Positions 10,407 through 20,210 of a stretch of 64,000 nucleotides of DNA are shown in pieces. Source of the stretch: Methanocaldococcus sp. FS406-22 (GTDB taxonomy: Archaea; AGJL01; Methanococci; Methanococcales; Methanocaldococcaceae); the NCBI RefSeq assembly GCF_000025525.1, contig NC_013887.1:1064729-1128728 (forward strand), written 5' to 3'. The notes beneath the pieces are model-generated. The model had not been told where the DNA came from and ran no database searches. It saw nothing but the letters and a program-made list of their open reading frames with translations. Both the position numbers and the translations under genes were made by a program. Positions within the stretch are counted from its first letter, which is position 1; each line of letters begins with the position of its first letter.

Positions 10407-11588
10407 ATGGATATCGTTAATACTCTCAATAAACTTATAAAAATGATAAAATGGATTGGTATTGCATCACTAATAGGGATTGTGGGGGGTTTAAGTTCAG
10501 TTATTATGGCTATTATCATTGAATACTTTCCAGAAAAACATAATATTTTATTAATTCCAATTGTCTTTTTTATTGCTGGATTGTTTGTTGATTATATTTA
10601 TGAGCTGAAAGGTTCTGGGATTGATAGGGTTTTAAAAGCTTTAAATACTAATGAGAGATTAACATGGATAAAAGGGCTTTTAAAAGTTTTGTTAGCTGGG
10701 GCAGTTATAGCTGTTGGAGGTAGTGCTGGAAAAGAAGGACCTTGCGTGCAGTCAAGTGCATCTTTTGCAGATGAACTTTATAGATTATTAAAATTAAAAA
10801 ATAGAGAACTGGTTATTATAACTGGAATCGCTGGAGGATTGGGAGGAGCGTTTTCAGCCCCTTTAGGTACTGCTATATTGGCATGTGAGATTATTGAGCA
10901 TGAGAATTTTAATTACATCAATTTACTTCCTCCAATTATAGCAAGTGTTGTGGGTTATATAATCTTCTACCTAATTACTGGAAAGAAACACCTCTTTAAT
11001 ATCTCTATATCATACACTGTCAGCTCATCTGACTTTATTTTATTTTTAATGGCCGCATTTTTCTGCTCAGCCATATCTTATTGCTATATAAAAACTTATA
11101 GAAAGATAGCTACAAGTTTTGATAATCTTAAGTTCCCATACTGTATTAAAACATTGATTGGCGGGATTTTAGTAGCTATAATTGGCTATTTTATTCCAGA
11201 AGTTTTAGGATTAGGTTTAGAGCTTACAAAAGATTTATTTTTCATAAAATTTCCCTTAGAGTTATTGATACTGATATTAATTGGCAAGATATTGGCTACT
11301 TCATTCACCGTTGGTTCTGGAGTTCCTGGGGGATTAGTTTTCCCATCTATGTGTGTAGGGGCTGTCTCTGGAATGATATTTAGTTCCTTAGTTGGAGCTA
11401 ACCCAATCCCATTTATAGTTTTAGGAATAGCTACATCTTTATCAGCATCAACAAACGCTCCATTAGGAGGAGCGGTGTTATGCACAGAGATTTTTGGATT
11501 TGATTTTGCAGTCCCAGCATCAATAGGGGCAGTTATTGGTTATCAGATGACAAAATTGGAGACAATATTCAAATATATAAGGTTCTAA
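10407..11588 (+). CDS. ClC-family chloride channel or antiporter
   Basis: 393 aa polytopic membrane protein with about ten helices. ClC signatures: GSGIDRV (Ser site), GSAGKEGPCVQ with the gating Glu, and GSGVPGGLVFPSM. The Glu in GKEGP is kept. It moves chloride or a similar anion across the cell membrane. No cytoplasmic CBS domains are present. It is divergent from the carbonic-anhydrase-like gene, with only 67 bp between starts. Confidence 0.93.
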   Translation: MDIVNTLNKLIKMIKWIGIASLIGIVGGLSSVIMAIIIEYFPEKHNILLIPIVFFIAGLFVDYIYELKGSGIDRVLKALNTNERLTWIKGLLKVLLAGAVIAVGGSAGKEGPCVQSSASFADELYRLLKLKNRELVIITGIAGGLGGAFSAPLGTAILACEIIEHENFNYINLLPPIIASVVGYIIFYLITGKKHLFNISISYTVSSSDFILFLMAAFFCSAISYCYIKTYRKIATSFDNLKFPYCIKTLIGGILVAIIGYFIPEVLGLGLELTKDLFFIKFPLELLILILIGKILATSFTVGSGVPGGLVFPSMCVGAVSGMIFSSLVGANPIPFIVLGIATSLSASTNAPLGGAVLCTEIFGFDFAVPASIGAVIGYQMTKLETIFKYIRF

Positions 11589-11656
11589 AATAGAACTTTC
11601 GCAGTTTGTATATTAAATAAAAGATTTTGATGCCAAAAATAAAAAGAAAAAAGAGT

Positions 11657-11848
11657 TTAATCCACATCTAAAATTCTTTTTAACGTCTCACAGTTTGGAA
11701 TGATGATTTCATCTATATTATATTCCTCATTCATCATCTTTATCATTGTTATCAAATCCTTCCCCATACAAAGCTCACATTTTATGCAGAGTTCATCGTC
11801 TGTAAGAGATTCCTCCTTACAAACTACTCTCAGCTTCATAATCTTCAC
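11657..11848 (-). CDS. Small Cys-rich protein of unknown function
   Basis: About 61-63 aa with CIKCELC and one more Cys near each end (VVCKE, NCETL), which could bind a metal or form a redox centre. ATG 11842 (MKLRVV) is a possible alternative start. It sits 28 bp from the thioredoxin-like gene on the same strand. Confidence 0.6.
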   Translation of the reverse strand: MKIMKLRVVCKEESLTDDELCIKCELCMGKDLITMIKMMNEEYNIDEIIIPNCETLKRILDVD

Positions 11849-11875
11849 TATTTTTTATTTAAAGGTTTAAATTAA

Positions 11876-12133
11876 TTACAATCTTTTTTTAATAGCCTCA
11901 ACTAACGCCTCTTTTGTAGGAGCACCTATAAACTCAACATCCCCATTTATTACAATTGTTGGAACTGCCATTATTCCATATTCTACAGCTTTTTGAGGAT
12001 TTTCCATAACATTTATATATTCTACCTCAACAGCGTCAGGCATTTCGTTAGCTACTTCTTCAACAACCCTTTTAGCTGCAGGACAGTGAGGACACATTGG
12101 TGAAGTAAAAAGCTCTATCTTTACCTTTGACAT
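11876..12133 (-). CDS. Thioredoxin/glutaredoxin-like protein
   Basis: 85 aa. Active site CPHC after FTSP, then the cis-Pro loop AVPTIVINGD. It is the small archaeal thioredoxin-like fold known from M. jannaschii and reduces protein disulfides. It lies upstream of the small Cys-rich gene. Confidence 0.9.
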   Translation of the reverse strand: MSKVKIELFTSPMCPHCPAAKRVVEEVANEMPDAVEVEYINVMENPQKAVEYGIMAVPTIVINGDVEFIGAPTKEALVEAIKKRL

Positions 12134-12249
12134 ATTTTAACCCCTAAAACTTTTGAATTGTATAAAAAATAGTTTATTCAAAATTTTATAAATAGTTTTC
12201 CCCAAAAAATTTAATGTGGTTACTGTCTTAAATTTACTGAAATTAGAAA

Positions 12250-12954
12250 TTAGTGGCTACCACATGTCCATACTTGTCTGAAATATTCAATTGCTTCGAC
12301 AATGTCTTTTAATTTCTCTGGTGGGAAGGCAATAACTACTTCTTCTGGCTTTATACCTGCATATTTTCTTGAACCGTTACAACCTAATGTCATATTAGGT
12401 GCTTTTCTTGTATATACTGCAGCAACTGCGTCAGCACATAATGACTGAATTCCTGAGAAATCTGCCTGGAATCTTCCACCTTTGTGGTAAAGTATTGCCT
12501 GAACCAATCTTAACGCATACAGTGGCTCCCCAATAAATACAATTGAATCTGGGATGAAGTCAGTTTCATCTAATGGAGCATAGACAGTTGCATAAACCTC
12601 TTCCTCAACTTTTGGTATTGCATCGACAGTTTTTTTAGCTGCCTCTTCATCTTTAAAGTTTCCTAATTTGACATACAACTTTCCTGTTGCTAATGGTTCT
12701 GGTGGGTTCCTAAAGACTCCAATCGCATAAGCCCCTCCCTTACAAAGATGCTTATCAACTGTTGCATATATTTTTTTTCTTTCTAATCTTGCCATTTGAA
12801 TCATTTCACAATGTCTTTTCTCCTCTTCTAATGTTTCATAGCCTTCTGGAATCTCATCCTTTGATTTTGCTAATTTTACAGCAACAAATGGTTTATCTAA
12901 CATCATCAATTCCATTAATTTTTTTGCATTTTCTCTTATTTCATTGACATCCAT
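12250..12954 (-). CDS. DUF169 family protein
   Basis: 234 aa. It matches the DUF169 pattern: PFVAVKLAKSKDEIPEGY near the start, HCEMIQMAR, CKGGAYAIG, and LGCNGSRKYAG near residue 190. Conserved Cys residues suggest a metal or cofactor site. The function is unknown. The gene stands alone between promoters. Confidence 0.8.
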   Translation of the reverse strand: MDVNEIRENAKKLMELMMLDKPFVAVKLAKSKDEIPEGYETLEEEKRHCEMIQMARLERKKIYATVDKHLCKGGAYAIGVFRNPPEPLATGKLYVKLGNFKDEEAAKKTVDAIPKVEEEVYATVYAPLDETDFIPDSIVFIGEPLYALRLVQAILYHKGGRFQADFSGIQSLCADAVAAVYTRKAPNMTLGCNGSRKYAGIKPEEVVIAFPPEKLKDIVEAIEYFRQVWTCGSH

Positions 12955-13149
12955 AATCTCACCTGTGAATGGTTGTGTATGTTTTACGAACTTATATTAT
13001 TCCTCTCATTAGTATATATACTTTTCGATTTAATTTCAAATCACAAAAAATTTAAATCACATCATAGCTTTTCACTAAAAATAATGAAAAATAACATGAA
13101 TTAGGTGTGTAGGTGGGAAGTATATTTTTAACACTTATGCTCAAAAATT

Positions 13150-14004
13150 TTATAAAATCATTAACATAAGCTCTCTCGCTATTTTTGCCGCTGTTATTGC
13201 TGTAATATTGGCAATATCATAAATTGGTGAAACTTCAACAATATCAAAGCCAATAATCCTATCTTTAACCTCTTCTAATAAATATAAGGACTTAAATAAC
13301 TCCTTTGTTGAAAAACCGCATGGTTCAGGAGTCCCAGTCCCAGGGGCATAGGCGGGGTCTAATACATCAATATCTATGGTTATATATATCGGCTTATTTA
13401 GACTCTTTATATACTCCAAATCCTCCTTATTCATCAAATCCATCTTTAAATAGAGATCGTTTTTCTTTGCAAAATTCCACTCTTCTTTATCTCCACTCCT
13501 AATTCCAAATTGGAATATATCTTTAGTTAGTTCATAAACTCTCCTCATAACGCATGCGTGAGATAATTTATTTCCCAAATATTCATCTCTCAAATCACAA
13601 TGGGCATCGAATTGAATAACAATAAACTCATTATAGATATCTTTTACAGCCTTAATTATTGGATAAGTTATAGAATGCTCTCCTCCAAAGACAATTATTT
13701 TCTTGTTATCTTTTAATATCTCTCTTGAAACTGAATGTATTGTATTGAATATCTCTTTTTGATTTCCATACAAATCCAAATCTTTTAAATCACAGTATTT
13801 TAAATCTGACAAATCCCTATCTAAGATTGGGCTGTATGCTTCTAATCCCCACGATGCTGTTCTTATAGCATTTCCTCCCTCTCTTGCTCCTGGTTTAAAA
13901 GAAGTTGTTTCGTCATAAGGGATTGAGAATATAACTCCCTTAGCTTCTTCATAAGAACTATTTGCCATCATAAATTTAGATAAATCAATAAAATATCCTT
14001 CCAT
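13150..14004 (-). CDS. speB: Agmatinase
   Basis: 284 aa member of the ureohydrolase family. It hydrolyses agmatine to putrescine and urea. Mn-binding motifs are present: [22 protein letters not shown] and [18 protein letters not shown]. With pdaD, speD and speE further along it completes the arginine-to-spermidine route. A GGTGG ribosome site precedes the ATG. Confidence 0.94.
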   Translation of the reverse strand: MEGYFIDLSKFMMANSSYEEAKGVIFSIPYDETTSFKPGAREGGNAIRTASWGLEAYSPILDRDLSDLKYCDLKDLDLYGNQKEIFNTIHSVSREILKDNKKIIVFGGEHSITYPIIKAVKDIYNEFIVIQFDAHCDLRDEYLGNKLSHACVMRRVYELTKDIFQFGIRSGDKEEWNFAKKNDLYLKMDLMNKEDLEYIKSLNKPIYITIDIDVLDPAYAPGTGTPEPCGFSTKELFKSLYLLEEVKDRIIGFDIVEVSPIYDIANITAITAAKIARELMLMIL

Positions 14005-14149
14005 TTAACCACCTCAGAAAGAAAATGTGCTAAAGAAGAATAGAAACTGGGTACATATAAAAATATACCTATCACTAAAATAAAACTTTCACATAAAATT
14101 TTATTAATGCATAAAATTCTATAAAAATAAAAATAGATATTGGGGTTTT

Positions 14150-14345
14150 CCCAACGTGGTCATTTATGGACAATTATAGACGTTTAAGATATTTTCTATT
14201 TAAATCTACTCCATAAACCATCAGAGGAAAATCTTCGATTTTCCTTATTGGAAGCTTCGCTTCCACGTTGGGATTGGGCGTCATCAGTTTCCCAAGTGAA
14301 ACCTCTGCCCCTGTCGTGGGAACCCCAACTCCACCCATAAACTCT
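14150..14345 (-). ncRNA. Candidate omega RNA (reRNA) at the 3' end of tnpB
   Basis: The last part of tnpB and its 3' flank hold perfect tri-loop hairpins: GGAAAATC-ttc-GATTTTCC (14226-14244) and GGAAGC-ttc-GCTTCC (14250-14264). A 10-bp long-range pair is also present, CCCAACGTGG (14150-14159) with CCACGTTGGG (14263-14272). The GC content is far above the surroundings. TnpB guide RNAs are known to form from exactly this part of the gene. The boundaries are approximate. Confidence 0.55.
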
Positions 14346-15460
14346 TTAAATCTTTTAAATCCTCTTTTAAAAATATTAAAACAACCAACTAACTGCCTAT
14401 TAAAAGAATTCATACAATTATAGCAATAGACAACCTGTCCTTCTTGGGACTTCATTTTACTCCCGCATACAGGACAGGTTGTTGATGTGTAGGCAGGATT
14501 AACTAAGATAATAATCGATTTATAGCTGAGTTTTTCAATTATACCCATCCAATTGGCCCTGTCTATCCTTCTATTGTGGTGCTTATTTTTATACATCTTT
14601 CGTTTATTTAAATCCTCAAAGACAAAGATAGCATTAGGAAATAATCGGGATAGTTGGATTGTAAGTTTGTGTAAATAATCGTTAACCCTATTTCTCCTCC
14701 TTTCGAATAATCTTTTAATCTTTCTTAATGCTCTTAAAGGACATTTTTTAAGTAGTTTTTTAAGAAAATCGATTTTTCTATCATAAACTTCCTTAATTCG
14801 GTGTAATTCAGATAAATCTATCCTAATCCATCCCTCTATCGGATGGAATAAATCTAACGACTTTAAGTTGCTATCAACTCCAACGATTATTTCTCTATCT
14901 GAATAATTTAAGTTATCTTTGAAGGTTAAAAATGCTTCATTTTCCTTTAAAATAACCTCTCCGACTGTTAAGTTTCTAACCTTATCAAAAAACCATTCGT
15001 TTTTAATGTTTAAGGTTAAATACTCCTCTCTCGGTTTTATTGTAATTCGTATAATTCCATTACCTTTATCGTATTTTATTAGAGTTGTCTTAACTCTAAC
15101 GAACAATCTTTTAACAATCGGTTTTGTTTTAGTCCTATATCCTCTTTTATAATTCGAAGCCCAACTCTCTAAAATAGAATAAGCAGTTTTTATAATCCCA
15201 TCGATATAATGGGAGGCATAATTCCAATCTTCTAATAGTTTATTCCTTAACTCTCTTTTAAACTCTTTAGATTTTGGTAGTTTTGGTTTATTCTCTTTAG
15301 AATATTCGATATTGTTCCAAATTATACTAATGGCTGTGTTTAGTTTGTCCCTACATTCGATTAAAAAAGTTTTAATTGGATGGTTATGACTAACCTTATA
15401 GGATAAAACAATTTGATAAGACAATTCTTGGTTATCTTTCGATTTGGTTTTATTCGGCAT
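14174..15460 (-). CDS. tnpB: TnpB (IS605 OrfB-type) RNA-guided nuclease homologue with altered RuvC-III
   Basis: 428 aa. N-terminal OrfB region, RuvC-I VGVDSN near residue 191, RuvC-II FEDLN near 283, and a zinc ribbon CPVCGSKM...CYNC near 331-352. Where active TnpB has D-R-D before the last helix, this copy reads FNRQLVGCFNI, so both acidic residues are gone. No tnpA transposase is nearby. Hairpins in the last 130 bp overlap the predicted omega RNA. It lies between speB and a roadblock gene. Such proteins are guided by RNA to cut transposon-free sites; this one may only bind. Confidence 0.88.
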   Translation of the reverse strand: MPNKTKSKDNQELSYQIVLSYKVSHNHPIKTFLIECRDKLNTAISIIWNNIEYSKENKPKLPKSKEFKRELRNKLLEDWNYASHYIDGIIKTAYSILESWASNYKRGYRTKTKPIVKRLFVRVKTTLIKYDKGNGIIRITIKPREEYLTLNIKNEWFFDKVRNLTVGEVILKENEAFLTFKDNLNYSDREIIVGVDSNLKSLDLFHPIEGWIRIDLSELHRIKEVYDRKIDFLKKLLKKCPLRALRKIKRLFERRRNRVNDYLHKLTIQLSRLFPNAIFVFEDLNKRKMYKNKHHNRRIDRANWMGIIEKLSYKSIIILVNPAYTSTTCPVCGSKMKSQEGQVVYCYNCMNSFNRQLVGCFNIFKRGFKRFKEFMGGVGVPTTGAEVSLGKLMTPNPNVEAKLPIRKIEDFPLMVYGVDLNRKYLKRL

Positions 15461-15589
15461 GATAATCGTTATTTGTTTTTGATAAACTATTTATAACCAA
15501 ATTATTTAAAAGTTTCTTTTGAAATATTTGCCCATAAATGTCCATATTTGTCTACGAATAATTAAACAGTTTTGGAAGGCAAATTTCAT

Positions 15590-15934
15590 TTAAAACATTG
15601 CTTTTATTTTTTCTGCGGCTCTTTTCATTGTTATTCTGATTAATCCTAAGTTAACCTTTGCATCTGTTAAGACTACTAAGATTCCTTCTCCTGCATCGAC
15701 CATTAGGGTTTTACCATGTTCTCCTTCAATCATTGTTTGTTCTAAAGCCCCCATGCCAATCTCTGCTGCTGTTCTTTCAGCAGCCCCAAATGCTGCTGAA
15801 GCCATAGCCCCAACTAACTCAGCATCAACATTCCCAGGCAACTGAGAGGCAATAACCAAACCATCCTTACCAACAACCATAGAACCCTTAATACCCTCAG
15901 TCTTATTCAACTCCAACAAAACCCTATCAATCAT
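15590..15934 (-). CDS. Roadblock/LC7-domain protein
   Basis: 114 aa. The whole length fits one Roadblock/LC7 fold ([17 protein letters not shown], then a long middle helix and the strand [16 protein letters not shown]). These proteins regulate small GTPases as dimers (MglB-like). Two further genes on the same strand upstream are of similar type or unknown, suggesting one functional set. Confidence 0.88.
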   Translation of the reverse strand: MIDRVLLELNKTEGIKGSMVVGKDGLVIASQLPGNVDAELVGAMASAAFGAAERTAAEIGMGALEQTMIEGEHGKTLMVDAGEGILVVLTDAKVNLGLIRITMKRAAEKIKAMF

Positions 15935-16027
15935 ACTATCCCATTTAACTTCTTTTCATTTTTGGTTTATTTAATCAGACATCTAAAGGATATCAATGTG
16001 CAATAAAATGCTTCTCCTGCGAGAGTT

Positions 16028-16363
16028 CTATTTAAGTATTTCTTTTATTAGAGGAAGAATTTTATAGATATTTTCATCGTCTCCTTTAAATAATATTGCT
16101 AAAATACTTCCATCTTTAGAAAACAACTGGATACCATGATTTTCTGCTTTGATAAAAATGCATTCTGTGTTTTCGTTATATATGTCTTTTATTACTTCAG
16201 AAATACTGTTTAAAATGATAGACAATCTTGCTCCTAAACTTTCCGTATTTAAATCATCTTCTGGCAAACTGGAGTATTCAACTAATCCATCGTTTCCTAT
16301 TAGTAAAACCCCATGAACATAATCCAAATCTTTTATTTCTTCAAGAATTTCTTTAGGAATCAT
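16028..16363 (-). CDS. Diverged roadblock-like protein
   Basis: 111 aa with the roadblock layout: YVHGVLLIGNDGLVEYSS, a middle helix (SIILNSISEVIKDI) and C-terminal strands. It is only weakly similar to the gene downstream. It probably forms a heterodimer or works in the same pathway. Confidence 0.7.
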   Translation of the reverse strand: MIPKEILEEIKDLDYVHGVLLIGNDGLVEYSSLPEDDLNTESLGARLSIILNSISEVIKDIYNENTECIFIKAENHGIQLFSKDGSILAILFKGDDENIYKILPLIKEILK

Positions 16364-16421
16364 ACTGTGCCTCCTATATATTATTTTATTATGTTTTATT
16401 TAAAAACTAAAAATTGGAAGA

Positions 16422-17003
16422 TTATAATCTACTAACTTCTTTTATTTCAATAATCAATGTCTCTCCATCAACTGGAAGTTTTGTATTTACATTAACCCTT
16501 GCTTTTGTATCGCCTCCTGTTCTTTCTCTTAATACTCTTCTAACTATAGAAGCAGATAACAAACCCTCTGGACTTAATGGGAACTCTTTCAACCCTCTAT
16601 CAATTAAAATTTTATGGACAGGAGCAAATAACGAACCTTTTATATGTAATTTATAAATTCTCATATTGTCTTTTACATCTTTTTCAATTTTGACATCTTC
16701 TGCTATTCCTAACTCTAAGAATGCATTTTTTAACAATTCTTCAACATTTTCTAATTCGTAACTTACCTGCTTACTACCTAAGATTTCATCAATCATTGCA
16801 CTCAAAACTTCTCCAACTTCTGATAATAAGATTTGAGTCATTGCTCCAGCTCCACTACCCAAGGTTTTTGCTAATGCAATGCTGTAGCCAGTTACTAAAG
16901 CGTTCAATAGAGGAATCATTCTCTCAGCTGTTCTATTTGCCATATTTCCAACCCCTGTGTTTGTTAATAGTTCATGTGCCTGACTCATATATTTCTCCTC
17001 CAT
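16422..17003 (-). CDS. Conserved archaeal protein of unknown function, roadblock-linked
   Basis: 193 aa. It has an alanine/glycine-rich helical N-terminus (ALAKTLGSGAGAMTQILL), then an alpha/beta part with LFAPVHKILIDRGLKEFPLSPEG. I do not recognise the fold. Its place upstream of two roadblock genes, with short gaps, suggests a partner. Start ATG 17003 follows GGAGGAAC; ATG 16988 (MSQAHELL) is possible. Confidence 0.75.
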   Translation of the reverse strand: MEEKYMSQAHELLTNTGVGNMANRTAERMIPLLNALVTGYSIALAKTLGSGAGAMTQILLSEVGEVLSAMIDEILGSKQVSYELENVEELLKNAFLELGIAEDVKIEKDVKDNMRIYKLHIKGSLFAPVHKILIDRGLKEFPLSPEGLLSASIVRRVLRERTGGDTKARVNVNTKLPVDGETLIIEIKEVSRL

Positions 17004-17040
17004 AGTTCCTCCACCTTTGGAGGTTTTGGAGATTTACAAT

Positions 17041-17086
17041 ATTAAACTATAGGAGTATATTGTATTAAACTATAGGAGTATATTGT
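17041..17086. repeat. Perfect tandem duplication of 23 bp in a promoter region
   Basis: Two exact head-to-tail copies of a unit beginning attaaactataggag and ending tatattgt (17041-17063 and 17064-17086). They lie in the upstream region of the roadblock set. A recent duplication could alter promoter strength. Confidence 0.85.
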
Positions 17087-17192
17087 ATTAAAGCGAGTTG
17101 TTGTTATGTGCTAATTAATATATATAGATTTCTGTTCTATTATGGTAAAAAATGTGATAAAATTAGACGAATTCCATATAAAATAGTAAAAA

Positions 17193-18074
17193 TTATTCTA
17201 AAGCTTTTTTAACAGCATCTTTTAAAAATTTAGGTGATGCCAAAAATATTCCCTTATGAACTTCTTCATCATAGTATTTAGTTTCTATATCTTTTAAAGC
17301 TTCTTTTATTCTTTCTTCATCAACCTCTAATGGATTGTATTTTTTAGATGCTAATGTAAAGCTCCAAAATCCACTTGGATATGTTGGCATTGGGTATGTG
17401 TATGGCATAATTATCTTAAACCCAGCATCTTTTAAATATCTGCAGATATTTTGTATTAAATCTAAGTTGTACAATGGACTTTCTGATTGTTGAACCATAA
17501 TTCCATCATCATTTAAACATTTAAACACATTTTTATAAAATTCTTTCTCAAAAAGTCCCTTAGCAGGCCCAACAGGGTCTGGGCAATCAACAATAATCAC
17601 ATCATACTTTTTATCTGTTTCAGCAACATATCTAATTCCATCTGTTATTATCAAATTAACCTTTTCATTGTCTATCTCACAGCTCAATTTTGGCATATAC
17701 TTTTTACATGCTTCAATAACCTTTTTATCCAACTCAACAAAATCCACTGTTTCAACTGATTTGTGCTTAACCACTTCCCTAACAGTCCCTCCATCTCCTC
17801 CTCCAATAACTAAGACGTTCTTTGGATTTGGGTGGGTAAAAAGAGGTATATGAGATATTAATTCATGATAAATAAATTCATCTCTCTCTGTTGTCTGAAA
17901 AGTGTTATCTAAAATTAATGCCTTTCCAAAATCATAGGTGTCAATAATCTCTATCTCTTGAAATTCCGATTTTTCCCTATATAAAATATCCTTAACTCTA
18001 ACCGAAAGAGCTACATTGTTGTTGTGAAATTCTGTAAACCATATATGGCATTTAAAATTGTTATTTTGATTCAC
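17193..18074 (-). CDS. speE: Spermidine synthase (polyamine aminopropyltransferase)
   Basis: 293 aa. Transfers an aminopropyl group from decarboxylated AdoMet to putrescine or a related diamine. Signature motifs: [14 protein letters not shown] for the nucleotide site and [16 protein letters not shown] with the catalytic Asp. Its start overlaps the speD stop by 4 bp, a tight operon. Confidence 0.94.
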   Translation of the reverse strand: MNQNNNFKCHIWFTEFHNNNVALSVRVKDILYREKSEFQEIEIIDTYDFGKALILDNTFQTTERDEFIYHELISHIPLFTHPNPKNVLVIGGGDGGTVREVVKHKSVETVDFVELDKKVIEACKKYMPKLSCEIDNEKVNLIITDGIRYVAETDKKYDVIIVDCPDPVGPAKGLFEKEFYKNVFKCLNDDGIMVQQSESPLYNLDLIQNICRYLKDAGFKIIMPYTYPMPTYPSGFWSFTLASKKYNPLEVDEERIKEALKDIETKYYDEEVHKGIFLASPKFLKDAVKKALE

Positions 18075-18442
18075 TCCTCATCACCTTCATTTAGCCTTAT
18101 GCCCCTCTTTAAATCTAAGATTTCAACGTGTTTTGGCTTTAAAAATTCTTTAATAATTGGAATTGCTTTTGCTGGTTCTACATGAGTTCCACATGTAAAA
18201 ATGTCCATAGCAGCGTATCCAAGCTCAGGCCATGTGTGGATTGATATATGGCTCTCTGCCAAAACAGCAACTCCTGTAGCCCCTTGAGGAGAGAATTTGT
18301 GAGTTCTTACACAAATTAAAGTAGCTCCACATGCTTTTACACTATCTACTAACATCTTTTCTATTCCTTCTATGTCATCCAATGCCTTTGGGTCGCAACC
18401 CCATAATTCCAATATTAAGTGTTTCCCTAAGTATTTTAACAT
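18071..18442 (-). CDS. speD: S-adenosylmethionine decarboxylase proenzyme
   Basis: 123 aa, class 1B small AdoMet decarboxylase. Self-cleavage at Glu-Ser in [13 protein letters not shown] gives the pyruvoyl cofactor. It supplies decarboxylated AdoMet to SpeE, encoded immediately downstream. Confidence 0.95.
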   Translation of the reverse strand: MLKYLGKHLILELWGCDPKALDDIEGIEKMLVDSVKACGATLICVRTHKFSPQGATGVAVLAESHISIHTWPELGYAAMDIFTCGTHVEPAKAIPIIKEFLKPKHVEILDLKRGIRLNEGDEE

Positions 18443-18606
18443 ATTCTCACCTCCAAATGTGGTAAATAAAAATAAATTATTGAAAAATTTTCAAAATCTC
18501 AATTATCTTTAAATTATTTACTACCAAATAATTATTAATCTTAATCATATTTAACTGTTAATGTCGTTTTAAATTTTTGGATTTTATTTTTATTATTTTA
18601 TTATTT

Positions 18607-19104
18607 TTATTTATACCACAATGCAGCTGCAGCAAATGCACATCCAAGTTTTTCTACTTCATGTTCTATTGCCACTGACTCTATCCTATCCAACTCCCAG
18701 CCTCTCATCTCAAATCCTATTTTTGCCATCTCTCTAACAGTTTTTTCAGCCTCTTTTTTTGAACACTTCCCTTCAAACTCCATTATTAAGCCACATAAGC
18801 TTTTATCTTTTGGAATAGCAACACTTATTGCAGCTGCTATTGTTTCTCCTGGAACATCACTAATGATATAACCATAAGCTGTTGGGACTAAAGCACCCAT
18901 TGGTAACTTAGGTAGAGGGACAATTTCAGCTCCTGGAGGCATTATACTGCTTATTCTAATTAAATTGACATTCCCTATCCCTGCATTTAGCAGAGCTCCA
19001 TCAAATGCGTTTAGTGGTGTTTCTCCTTCGCTACTACCTGCTACTAAAGAAACTGTGTTTGGTAGTTTAAAATAAGCATGGAGAGGGTTTATCTCAGCAT
19101 TCAT
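18607..19104 (-). CDS. pdaD: Pyruvoyl-dependent arginine decarboxylase
   Basis: 165 aa. Decarboxylates arginine to agmatine, the first step of polyamine synthesis here. Cleavage occurs between the serines of [11 protein letters not shown] to make the pyruvoyl group. The length and the C-terminal region ([20 protein letters not shown]) fit the archaeal family. Confidence 0.95.
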   Translation of the reverse strand: MNAEINPLHAYFKLPNTVSLVAGSSEGETPLNAFDGALLNAGIGNVNLIRISSIMPPGAEIVPLPKLPMGALVPTAYGYIISDVPGETIAAAISVAIPKDKSLCGLIMEFEGKCSKKEAEKTVREMAKIGFEMRGWELDRIESVAIEHEVEKLGCAFAAAALWYK

Positions 19105-19376
19105 TCAACGCACCTCCAAAAATACATGTTTTTCTCAATTTATGAACGAGTATATATAATTGCCATAAGATTTTTTAGTGTAAATAATGATTACTCATAT
19201 ATAAACTCTTCGGTGCTGAAATAAATTAAAATTTTTTGAGCTTTTATGTAAAAAAATAGGATATTATGAACTATTTTTAATTAGATTAGGAAGGTATCAG
19301 CAAAAAAGAAAATTTTAAAATTTTTAAAACCTTTAAGTATTAAAAGCAAATTTTGTTAGGTATTTATTGATTATCT

Positions 19377-20051
19377 TTAAATTAAGAACTCTTTTTCTTT
19401 CAATATGTCCTCTACTGTCTTCCCTAAGTAATCATCCTTAGAAACTACTCCATAAGGATAAACAAAAACCTTATTTTCAACATTTATTCTTGGATACTCA
19501 GGTTCTATAACAACATCCTCCAATAGACATCTCTTTAAGTGGTTGGCTGTCTTTGTAATATTCATCAATCTTGGCGGCTTATATGGAGGGTTGTTTTTCA
19601 AAAACTTCCACTTTGTCCCATAATAAACAATATAGTCCGGATTAAACAACAACACAACCTCTCCGTGTATCTCCAAAACTAAAGTCCATGAAAAAACTCC
19701 TCTTGTAAAACCTAACAACCTTCCTAAATAAGATGTCTTTGGAGTTTCATAATAAACTTTCAATGTCCTTCCAACAATTCTTGACAACGCTTCTTTAATA
19801 TGCACATTCTTTGGGTTTGTTGGGAGAGATGTTTTTGGAATGACATTTATTGGAACACAATTTATTGGCTTAACCATGTGTAAAGCTAAAAGAGGATAGA
19901 AATAAATATGTTCTTTTTTATTTTTCATCACTATACCCTCAATAGGGCCATTAAAATCAGCCTTCAAAACTTTGCCTCTGTAAGTATTAAAAGATTTATT
20001 TAGTGTAAATTCTCCAATCATATCCTTTCTTAATGCATACTTTGGCTTCAA
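19377..20051 (-). CDS. Conserved protein of unknown function
   Basis: 224 aa, mostly beta-rich by eye, with no membrane segment or clear motif. The N-terminal part (DMIGEFTLNKSFNTYRGKVLKADF) could be a PRC-barrel-like fold, but this is weak. It stands alone between pdaD and ftr. The 272-bp gap to pdaD holds only AT-rich promoter DNA. Confidence 0.7.
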   Translation of the reverse strand: MKPKYALRKDMIGEFTLNKSFNTYRGKVLKADFNGPIEGIVMKNKKEHIYFYPLLALHMVKPINCVPINVIPKTSLPTNPKNVHIKEALSRIVGRTLKVYYETPKTSYLGRLLGFTRGVFSWTLVLEIHGEVVLLFNPDYIVYYGTKWKFLKNNPPYKPPRLMNITKTANHLKRCLLEDVVIEPEYPRINVENKVFVYPYGVVSKDDYLGKTVEDILKEKEFLI

Positions 20052-20210
20052 ACCAAAAACCTCCTATATTGGTTTTATTAAATTTTAAATTACTTTCTTA
20101 TAACCACCCATATAATTTAACTAAGTATAATTTAAATTATTAACTATTTAAATTTTGTTTATATATATCTTTTCCTTATCTATTATAAAAAAAGAAAATT
20201 GGAAATGAAT

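Noticed and set aside
12762-12947. Plus-strand frame opposite the DUF169 gene
   Set aside because: Antisense shadow, Phe/Leu/His-rich composition with no family features.
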